Shown in pieces: positions 52,380 to 59,542 of a DNA stretch of 64,000 nt (its first letter is position 1; each line of letters starts with the position of its first letter). The translations under genes were made by a program, and so were the position numbers. The stretch lies in NCBI GenBank assembly GCA_963833745.1, contig CAWHZD010000005.1, positions 186,001 to 250,000 of the forward strand. Direction: 5' to 3'. The DNA comes from AP-15 sp963833745. GTDB taxonomy: Bacteria; Pseudomonadota; Alphaproteobacteria; ATCC43930; CGMCC-115725. The notes below the pieces were generated by a model. That model was not told where the DNA came from. It ran no database searches and worked only from the letters and a program-made list of their open reading frames with translations.

Positions 52380-52679
52380 ATGGCCGAGATGCACGATGTC
52401 ACAGAAGCTCTTCTGAAAGCTCTCCCAAGTGATGGCGGTGCGGCTCGAGGCGAGATCGAGTCGATACGGCACGCAACGATAGGCGTCGAACATTTACCGG
52501 CACTTTTACAAGATCCCAAGAACATCGTTAAGGCGATTGGCGTGCCGGTCCGCGAACACTCGCAGTGGAACGTCAGTCTTGTCAAACGACCTCAGGCAGT
52601 CGAAGAACAGCTCCGTTTTATTATTGTTGTCATAATTCACTTTTCCGAGTGCTCCGGTGTCATCGTCGTTTTCTATTAA
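52380..52679 (+). CDS. Small hypothetical protein behind a CRP-like site
   Basis: 99 residues: MAEMHDVTEALLKALPSDGG, a helical middle (VEHLPALLQDPKNIVKAIGV) and an unusual hydrophobic C-terminus, FIIVVIIHFSECSGVIVVFY. The ribosome site ACGGAGGGAACCC is very good, and a CRP-like palindrome lies upstream. The last 80 bp are clearly poorer in GC than the neighbours. No family was recognised. The layout (charged leader, short Cys-containing hydrophobic end) allows a peptide precursor or a membrane peptide, but no modification enzyme is nearby. Confidence 0.5.
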   Translation: MAEMHDVTEALLKALPSDGGAARGEIESIRHATIGVEHLPALLQDPKNIVKAIGVPVREHSQWNVSLVKRPQAVEEQLRFIIVVIIHFSECSGVIVVFY

Positions 52680-52872
52680 CCGACATTCAGGTTGAGGCGC
52701 GAGACGACCGGCGCCACGAGGCGGTGCCGGTCGTCTCGGGTTGTCAAATTTGTACGCGGGCCACGCTGGCGGTGCGGGAGCACCGAGACCAACTCCGCCA
52801 TCCGGCCTAATTCCCATAACTCCCTTCTGATGCGAAAGGCCGTTCGCACGTCATCCCCGTGAGAGCCGGGGC

Positions 52873-53304
52873 TTACTTCTTTTTGGCCGCCCGTTGAGCG
52901 CGCGCCGCGGAGTTGGCCGCCACCGCGGCGCGGATGAGTTGCTTCAAGGCGGCTTCGTCGATCTTCTCCCCTTCGCGGAGGTCGATCGCCCGTCGCGTAT
53001 TCCCTTCCAGGCTGGAATTGAACAGCTTCTTCGGGTCTTCGATGGAGGCTCCGCGAGCGAAGGTGAGCTTCACGACCTCTTCGTACAATTCCCCGGTGCA
53101 GACGATGCCGTCATGGGACCAGACGGGGGTTCCGGGGGATTTTGGCTTCTCCCATTTCCACTCCTCCTGGATGTCGGGGTCGGCGTCGTGGAGGAGCTGA
53201 CGGACATGAGCGAGGGTCTCTCCTCGCCAGTCCCCCAGCTCTTGGATCCGCTGGGTGATGTTCGCTGAAGCGGCCTCGCCATTCGGAGGAGTTGTCGGCT
53301 TCAT
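52873..53304 (-). CDS. DUF1801 domain protein
   Basis: Cytosolic protein of 143 residues of the YdhG/DUF1801 type: ITQRIQELGDWRGETLAHVR, PDIQEEWKWEKPKSPGTPVW, then GELYEEVVKLTFARGASIED and LFNSSLEGNTRRAIDLREGE. It ends in a Lys/Ala-rich tail (RAQRAAKKK). The function is unknown; some relatives bind iron or heavy-metal chelates. The ribosome site GGAGAGAACATG supports the start at 53304. Confidence 0.85.
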   Translation of the reverse strand: MKPTTPPNGEAASANITQRIQELGDWRGETLAHVRQLLHDADPDIQEEWKWEKPKSPGTPVWSHDGIVCTGELYEEVVKLTFARGASIEDPKKLFNSSLEGNTRRAIDLREGEKIDEAALKQLIRAAVAANSAARAQRAAKKK

Positions 53305-53355
53305 GTTCTCTCCGATCCTTGGTTTCGCCAGCCGGCCCCGTGCAGGCCTTGGCGG

Positions 53356-54693
53356 TCAGAAGCCGCGGGTTGTGAAGAAGCGGTTTTCGGGGCGGGGAAG
53401 ACCGAGGTTTTCGCGCAAGGTCTTGCCTTCGTATTCGCGGCGGAACAGGCCGCGGCGCTGCAATTCCGGCACCACCCGGCCGACAAAGTCGTCGAGGCCG
53501 CCCGGCACGTGGGGGAACATGATGTTGAACCCGTCGCAGGCGCGGCGATCGAGCCATTCCTCCATCTGGTCGGCGATCATCGCCGGTGTCCCGACCAAGG
53601 CCAGTCCGCCATAGCTGCCGGCGATGCGCGCCAGGTCACGCACCGTCAGATTGTCGCGCCGGGCACGGTCGATGACCCGCTGGCGGCCGCTCTTGCTGGC
53701 GTTGGTTTCCGGGATCTCGGGCAATGGCCCGTCGAGATCGAATGTCGCGGCGTCGTGGCCGAGTGCGATCGACAACGAGGCGAGGCCGCTGTCGGGATGC
53801 ACAAGGCTGTCGAGCAACGCCCGCTTGTCGCGCGCTTCGGCGGCGGTGTCGCCGACAACCGCCAGCGCGCCCGGCATGATCTTCATATGCTCGGGGTCGC
53901 GCCCGAGCCGCGCCATCCGTCCTTTGACGTCGGCGTAAAAGGCCTGTGCGTCGGCGAGATTGCCGCCGCTGGCAAAGATCACCTCGGCGGTCTCGGCGGC
54001 GAGCTGGCGGCCGGCGTCGGACGCGCCGGCCTGGACGACGACCGGCCAACCCTGGACCGGGCGCGCGATGTTCAAGGGGCCGCGCACCGACAGGAACTCG
54101 CCTTTATGGTCGAGGACGTGCAGCCGCTCGGGATCGAAATAGATGCCGTTCTCGACATCGCGGACAAAGGCGTCGTCGGCCCAGCTGTCCCACAACCCGG
54201 TCACGACATCGAAAAATTCGCGGGCACGACGATAGCGCTCGCCATGCTCCATGTGCTCGGTCAACCCGAAATTGAGCGCCGAATTGGGGTTCGAGGTCGT
54301 CACCAAATTCCACCCGGCGCGCCCGCCGCTGATGTGGTCGAGCGAGGCGAAACGCCGCGCGACCAGATAGGGCGGCTCGAAGGTGGTCGAAGCGGTGGCG
54401 ATCAGCCCGAGATGCTCGGTGACCATCGCCAACGCCGGCAACAGGGTCAGCGGGTCGAACGAGGTGACCGTGGCGCTGCGCTTCAATGCCGCCATCGGCA
54501 TATTCAGCACCCCGAGATGGTCGGCCATGAACCAGGCGTCGAACCGGCCGCGCTCCAAGGTCTGCGCAAAGCGGACCAGGTGTTTCAGGTTGAAGTTGGC
54601 GTCGGGGTAGGCGCCGGGATAGCGCCACCAGGCGGTGTGGATGCCGACCGGGCGCATAAAGGCGCCGAGATGCAATTGCCGCGCTGCCGTCAT
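53356..54693 (-). CDS. NtaA/DmoA-family FMN-dependent monooxygenase
   Basis: Luciferase-fold, reduced-flavin-dependent monooxygenase of about 445 residues, of the group that includes nitrilotriacetate, dimethyl-sulfide and dibenzothiophene-sulfone monooxygenases. Markers: RQLHLGAFMRPVGIHTAWWR, RFDAWFMADHLGVLN, ASTTFEPPYLVARRFASLDH, ISGGRAGWNLVTTSNPNSAL, NFGLTEHMEHGERYRRAREF and RGPLNIARPVQGWPVVVQAG. The ATG at 54693 has GAGGG 8 bases upstream; ATG 54702 is the alternative. A paralogue lies at 56615, past the TPR-protein gene. The substrate is unknown; a flavin reductase is not adjacent. Confidence 0.92.
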   Translation of the reverse strand: MTAARQLHLGAFMRPVGIHTAWWRYPGAYPDANFNLKHLVRFAQTLERGRFDAWFMADHLGVLNMPMAALKRSATVTSFDPLTLLPALAMVTEHLGLIATASTTFEPPYLVARRFASLDHISGGRAGWNLVTTSNPNSALNFGLTEHMEHGERYRRAREFFDVVTGLWDSWADDAFVRDVENGIYFDPERLHVLDHKGEFLSVRGPLNIARPVQGWPVVVQAGASDAGRQLAAETAEVIFASGGNLADAQAFYADVKGRMARLGRDPEHMKIMPGALAVVGDTAAEARDKRALLDSLVHPDSGLASLSIALGHDAATFDLDGPLPEIPETNASKSGRQRVIDRARRDNLTVRDLARIAGSYGGLALVGTPAMIADQMEEWLDRRACDGFNIMFPHVPGGLDDFVGRVVPELQRRGLFRREYEGKTLRENLGLPRPENRFFTTRGF

Positions 54694-54772
54694 CGCCGCC
54701 ATCCCTCGGTATCGGACCGGCGGCGATGTTACCTGTGCACCGCACCCAACCGCGAGCGCATAGTTTTACGCC

Positions 54773-56416
54773 TCAGTTGGTCAGGGAGGCCTTGGCCTCG
54801 GACAGCTCGGGACGCTCGGACCCGGCCGAACCGCTCAGCGCCACCAGTTTTTGATAGGCATCGTGCGAGGCCGCGATGTCGCCCGACTGTTTGGCCGCGC
54901 GGGCCTTGCCAAGGAGGCTGCGGAAGCGGTTGGGGTCGGTGCGCAGGACCTGCTGGTACTCCTTCAGTGCTGCGTCGGGCTGCTTGAGTTCGAGCAGCAG
55001 ATCGGCAAGCAGCTCACGCGCCGGATAGACCGCGGCGGGGGTGGCCGGGTGCTTGTCCATCGTCGCTTCGAGATCGGCTGCCGCGCGCACCAGCTCGACC
55101 GCCTTTTTGTCGTCGCCCTGGACATGGGAGAGGATGCCGGAGGCGCCCAGCCGCTGAACCTTGACCTGATTGGCCCAGTATGTGTCCTTTGCCGCCAGCA
55201 GCTTGTCCTCGAGCGATTGCAATTTGGTGATTTCCGCCTGCGCGCCAGGAATGTCCCCCGTCCGCTCGTCACCGAGCGCGCGGCCAAACGAGATCATCGC
55301 CTCGGCCCATGGGAAATGCTCGAGCGGGAAGCCGATCGCCGGCTCGGACAAAGCGGAGGCAGCTTTCCAGTCGCGGCGTTCGAGCGCAAAGCGCACCGGG
55401 ATGGCCGCGACGGCATAGGCCGTGGGCAGGTTCGCGCCGGCATTCTGGCGAAATCCGGCCAGCTCGTCGACGACCTCTTTGGCCTGGTGATCCTGAGCGG
55501 TCTGCAGGTAGGCGTATTCGAGATAATCCATCGAGTGGACGGTATCGGAGTCGAAGCCTTCCGGCCCGAGGCTCTTGCGGACGTAGGCGAGCGCCGCGGC
55601 ATTAGCAGCACGGTTCGAGTCGATCGATTGTTGCCACATCCCGAGCCGGGTGAAGATGTGCGACGGCATGTGCAGCGCATGCGGCACATTGGGCGCGATC
55701 TTCGAGTAGCAGATCGCCGCGGCCAGGCCGGCTTCGGCAGATTGCGCCGAATCGTCGCTGTGGATCAGGTAATGCACGACGCCGGGGTGGTTCGGCTGCT
55801 CGGCCCAGACCTTGTTGAGGATCTGCGCTGCCTTGCGCTGATTGGCGTAGGTCTTGTCCGTCGGCAGCGCGGTTGCGTTCAGCGCCAGCGCGTAGAACAC
55901 CGCGGCCTCGCGGTCCTCGGGATAGCGCAGGTAGACTTGCTCCATCGCCTTCTCGTAGGCGACGGCCCGGGTGTGATGATCGAGCTTGTCGCTGTCGCGG
56001 TAGAAGGCGGCAATCGCCGCGATGTAAGCCTTCTCCCGATCGGTCTGCGTCGGCGCCGCCATCGCTTTCTCGACCGCCTCCGAGCCCGCCTTCAGGGCCG
56101 CCGGGCTGGGCGGAAACCACAACGGGTACCAGTGGCTCATCGCGATGCCCCAATAGCCCATCGCGCAGCCGGGTTCGGCCTCGGTAACCGCCGTAAACCC
56201 CTTCAGCGCTTCGGGATACCAGAACGAGTGCAAGGTCCACACCGCGTGCTTGAACGTCGGCTGCACCGCCGGTCCGCATGAGGTCGTGAAATTGACTTCT
56301 TCGCTCGCCTTTGCAGCGGCGGGCGCGGCCCCGGCATCGGCTCGCGGTCCCGGCTGGACCGGGAGAGTGAAAAGCGCGGCGGCGGCAAGACCCACACGAA
56401 GTACCGATAGCGTCAT
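54773..56416 (-). CDS. Exported tetratricopeptide-repeat protein with His motifs
   Basis: 547 residues with a signal peptide (MTLSVLRVGLAAAALFTLPV, about 27 residues). Helical TPR-like repeats run through the protein, most clearly at the C-terminus (PDAALKEYQQVLRTDPNRFR SLLGKARAAKQSGD, split here at 20). A conserved central part reads GVVHYLIHSDDSAQSAEAGL and HALHMPSHIFTRLGMWQQSI. The HYLIH-D and HMPSHIF-RLG motifs recur in this proteobacterial family and look like a metal or active site, yet no function is established. A CRP-type palindrome lies 58 bp upstream of its start. Confidence 0.8.
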   Translation of the reverse strand: MTLSVLRVGLAAAALFTLPVQPGPRADAGAAPAAAKASEEVNFTTSCGPAVQPTFKHAVWTLHSFWYPEALKGFTAVTEAEPGCAMGYWGIAMSHWYPLWFPPSPAALKAGSEAVEKAMAAPTQTDREKAYIAAIAAFYRDSDKLDHHTRAVAYEKAMEQVYLRYPEDREAAVFYALALNATALPTDKTYANQRKAAQILNKVWAEQPNHPGVVHYLIHSDDSAQSAEAGLAAAICYSKIAPNVPHALHMPSHIFTRLGMWQQSIDSNRAANAAALAYVRKSLGPEGFDSDTVHSMDYLEYAYLQTAQDHQAKEVVDELAGFRQNAGANLPTAYAVAAIPVRFALERRDWKAASALSEPAIGFPLEHFPWAEAMISFGRALGDERTGDIPGAQAEITKLQSLEDKLLAAKDTYWANQVKVQRLGASGILSHVQGDDKKAVELVRAAADLEATMDKHPATPAAVYPARELLADLLLELKQPDAALKEYQQVLRTDPNRFRSLLGKARAAKQSGDIAASHDAYQKLVALSGSAGSERPELSEAKASLTN

Positions 56417-56473
56417 GGCGACTTCCTTCTCTGAGCGGCTCGCTCATTCTGGTCACGTTAAGGCTGCGGTAAG

Positions 56474-56489
56474 TGTGACCTGGTTCACA
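56474..56489. promoter_or_regulatory. CRP/FNR-type binding site candidate
   Basis: TGTGACCTGGTTCACA has the exact CRP core TGTGA-N6-TCACA. It lies in the gap between the divergent TPR gene (58 bp from its start) and the second monooxygenase gene (126 bp from its start), so it could serve either. It is the second such site in the window (see 52308). Confidence 0.6.
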
Positions 56490-56614
56490 CTCGTACGAAA
56501 TGGAGATTGCCCGAGGCGCTCGCGCCGTCACGCGGGCGTCGTGCAAAGACGGTGCTCCCCGCGGCTGCGCCGGTTGGTTATGCTCCGCCTGTCCGGCTAG
56601 GGGAGAATCCGCGA

Positions 56615-57950
56615 ATGACGGCTGCGCAGCGTCAGATGCATCTCGGGGTTTTTGTCCTCGGCACGGGCAATCATTCGGCCGGCTGGCGCTATCCGGGGGC
56701 GGCGGTCAGCAACAACGATCTTTCGGTCACCCAGGAGATCGCCCGCATTGCCGAGCGCGGGAAATTCGACTTGTTGTTCATTTCCGACGGGCTGGTCATG
56801 GATCCGGGCGACCATCCGTCGTTTCTGTGCCGGTTCGAGCCGACGACCCTGATCTCGGTGCTGGCCGCCTCGACAACGCATGTCGGGCTCGGCGCCACGG
56901 TGTCGACGCAGCTTTGGCGAGCCCTACCACGTCGCCCGCGCCTTTGCCTCGATCGACCATATCTCGAACGGCCGGGCGGCGTGGAACGTGGTGACCAGCA
57001 CCGCCGCCAAAGCCGCGCTCAATTTCAGCCGCGAGCGGCATATGGACCACGCCCTGCGCTACGAGGTCGCCAACGAGTTCGTCGATGTCGTCAAGGGGTT
57101 GTGGGATTGCTGGGACGACGACGCGATCCTCGCCGACAAGGCGACCGGCGCCTATGTCGACCCGGCGCGGGTCGGGCCGCTCGACCACCAGGGGCGGTTC
57201 TTCCAGGTCAAGGGGCCGATCAACATCGCGCGCTCGCCGCAGGGCCATCCGGTCATCATCCAGGCCGGCGGCTCGCCTTCGGGGCTCGAGCTCGCGGCGC
57301 GCACCGCCGACGTGGTTTTTTCGGTCGTCCAGGAATTGGAGAGCGCCAAGTCCGCTTATGCCGATCTGAAGGGCCGGCTCGCCAAATACGGCCGCAGCGC
57401 CGACCAGCTCGCGGTGTTGCCCGGGGTCATGCCGATAACCGGCAACACCGACGCCGAGGCCAAGGACAAGCTTTCCCTGTTGCAGAGCTGGCTGACCCCG
57501 ACCAACGCCGCGATCCTGGTGTCGGGCCGGATCGGCTACGACGTCTCCGGCCACCCGCTCGACGGGCCGGTGCCGGCGCCGCCGCCGGACGGCAACAGCC
57601 GCACCTTTTCGCGCGTGCTGTTCGAGACCGCGCGGCGCCACAACATGAGCCTGCGCGACCTCTACAATCTGACCGCGGCGGCGCGCGGCCATTGGGTGAT
57701 CTGCGGCACCCCGCGGCATATCGCCGACATCCTCGAAGAGTGGTTCGTCGAGGGCGCGGCCGACGGGTTCAACATCCTGCCGCCCTATTTCCCCGGCGCC
57801 TTTGCCGATTTCGTCGATCTCGTCGTGCCGGAACTGCAGCGCCGCGGCCTGTTCCGCCGCGATTATGAGGGAACCATGTTGCGCGACCATTTCGGCCTCG
57901 CCCGCATCCCTGCGCCGGCCCGGCCCAGCCGCGCCGCCGGCGTGAGCTGA
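56615..57950 (+). CDS. NtaA/DmoA-family FMN-dependent monooxygenase, one-base frameshift
   Basis: Second luciferase-fold monooxygenase, repaired length 444 residues, collinear with the paralogue at 53356 (445 aa). The first frame holds QMHLGVFVLGTGNHSAGWRY, ERGKFDLLFISDGLVMD and HVGLGATVST. One extra C in GTCGACGCAGC (octamer 56902-56909) shifts it; without that C the text runs VSTSFGEPYHVARAFASIDH, exactly where the paralogue has ASTTFEPPYLVARRFASLDH. The second frame then runs to 57950 (ISNGRAAWNVVTSTAAKAAL, GPINIARSPQGHPVIIQAGG). The ATG at 56615 has GGGGAGAA upstream. Confidence 0.85.
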
Positions 57951-57987
57951 GTGGGGATGTAGCTGTCGAAACGTTTCGGAGGAACAG

Positions 57988-58455
57988 ATGACCGACGGTC
58001 TCGAAGGCGGCTGTGCCTGCGGCGCGGTGCGGTACCGGCTCGTCTCTGCGCCGATGTTCGTGCATTGCTGCCACTGCCGCGACTGCCAGCGGCAGACCGG
58101 CAGCGCGTTTGCCGTCAACGCCATGATCGAGACCGATCGACTGACCACCCTTGCGGGCGATCCCGAGCCGATACCGGTGCCCACCGGCAGCGGCCGGCCG
58201 CACAAGATTTTTCGCTGTCCCCAATGTCAAACGGCAGTGTGGAGCGAGTATGGCGGCCTCTCGCGCCTGCGCTTTGTTCGGGTCGGCACATTGGACGATC
58301 CCGCAACCCTGCCGCCCGACATCCACATCTACACGCGCTCGAAGCTGCCCTGGGTCACCCTCCCAGCCGGCATTCCTGCGGTTGACGCCTATTACGATGC
58401 GCGGCAACTGTGGCCCGCCGCCAGCCTCGAGCGCCGCCGCGCGGCTTTGGGTTGA
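57988..58455 (+). CDS. GFA-family (CENP-V/GFA) zinc protein
   Basis: 155-residue protein of the glutathione-dependent formaldehyde-activating (GFA) fold. Zinc cysteines are in EGGCACGAVRYRL, VHCCHCRDCQRQTGSAF and FRCPQCQTAVWSEY. FVRVGTLDD and HIYTRSKLPWVTL also fit. Many relatives do not act on formaldehyde, so the role is left open. The ribosome site CGGAGGAACAG precedes the ATG. The next gene, an aldo/keto reductase, starts 40 bp later. Confidence 0.92.
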   Translation: MTDGLEGGCACGAVRYRLVSAPMFVHCCHCRDCQRQTGSAFAVNAMIETDRLTTLAGDPEPIPVPTGSGRPHKIFRCPQCQTAVWSEYGGLSRLRFVRVGTLDDPATLPPDIHIYTRSKLPWVTLPAGIPAVDAYYDARQLWPAASLERRRAALG

Positions 58456-58495
58456 CGACACCTGCAACGCCGACAGCTCGGCCGGAGACAGCCAG

Positions 58496-59512
58496 ATGAA
58501 CCTCCCCGCATCGAGCCGGTTCCAGTTGACCCCCGACCTCGCGGTCTGCCGCATCCTGAACGGGATGTGGCAGGTCTCGGGCGCGCATGGCCATATCGAC
58601 CGGGCGCGCGCCGTCGACGAGATGTTCGCCTATCACGATGCCGGTTTCACGACCTGGGACCTCGCCGACCATTACGGCCCGGCCGAGGACTTCGTCGGCG
58701 ATTTCCGGCGCCGTTTCGTCGCCCGTCATGGCGAAGCCCGGCTCGGCGAGATCCAGGCCTTTACGAAATGGGTCCCGCATCCCGGCCGCATGACGCGATC
58801 CGTTGTCGACGCGGCCGTAGGCGTTTCATTGTCGCGGATGGGCGTCGACCGGCTCGACCTGTTGCAATTCCACTGGTGGGATTACGCCGACCCCGGCTAT
58901 CTCGACGCGCTGAGGCATCTCGCCGATTTGCGCGACGCGGGGAAGATCCGGCATCTGGCACTGACAAATTTCGACACCGAACGTCTGCGGGTCATTACCG
59001 AGCATGGCATTCGGGTCGTCTCGAACCAGGTGCAGTATTCGTTCGTCGACCGTCGCCCTGCGGCGCAAATGGCCGCGTTTTGCCACGAGCACGACATTGT
59101 TCTGCTGGCCTACGGCACCGTGCTCGGCGGTCTGTTGTCACAGAAATACCTGGGCCACCCCGAGCCGCAGCGGGCTGAGCTCGGCACCGCCTCCCTGCAG
59201 AAATACAAGAACATGATCGATGCCTGGGGCGGTTGGGCTCTGTTTCAGGAGCTGCTGACCGCGCTTGAGCCGATCGCCCGCAAGCGTCAGGTCGGCATCG
59301 CCAATGTCGGCATGCGCCATGTCCTCGACCAGCCGGGGGTCGCCGGCGTCATCGTCGGGGCGCGGCTCGGCGTCGCGCAGCACATCGCCGACAACGCCCG
59401 CGTTTTCGATTTCGCGCTCGACGCCGACGACCGCGCCGCCATCGCATCCGTGCTCGGCAAATCGCGCGACCTGATGCAAGTCATCGGCGATTGCGGCGAC
59501 GAATACCGCTAG
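58496..59512 (+). CDS. Aldo/keto reductase family protein
   Basis: NADPH-type aldo/keto reductase, 338 residues, (beta/alpha)8 barrel. The start reads MNLPASSRFQLTPDLAVCRI, followed by TTWDLADHYGPAEDFVGDFR (catalytic Asp-Tyr), then FTKWVPHPGRMTRSVVDAAV, DLLQFHWWDYADPGYLDALR (the catalytic His position) and IRHLALTNFDTERLRVITEH. The C-terminal cofactor part has GVIVGARLGVAQHIADNARV. The subgroup is close to the AKR/YajO-like oxidoreductases. GGAGACAGCCAG precedes the ATG. Likely one unit with the GFA protein and the hydantoinase gene. Confidence 0.92.
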   Translation: MNLPASSRFQLTPDLAVCRILNGMWQVSGAHGHIDRARAVDEMFAYHDAGFTTWDLADHYGPAEDFVGDFRRRFVARHGEARLGEIQAFTKWVPHPGRMTRSVVDAAVGVSLSRMGVDRLDLLQFHWWDYADPGYLDALRHLADLRDAGKIRHLALTNFDTERLRVITEHGIRVVSNQVQYSFVDRRPAAQMAAFCHEHDIVLLAYGTVLGGLLSQKYLGHPEPQRAELGTASLQKYKNMIDAWGGWALFQELLTALEPIARKRQVGIANVGMRHVLDQPGVAGVIVGARLGVAQHIADNARVFDFALDADDRAAIASVLGKSRDLMQVIGDCGDEYR

Positions 59513-59542
59513 GGGTCGCCGGGTCGGCCTGGGGAGCGGGCG

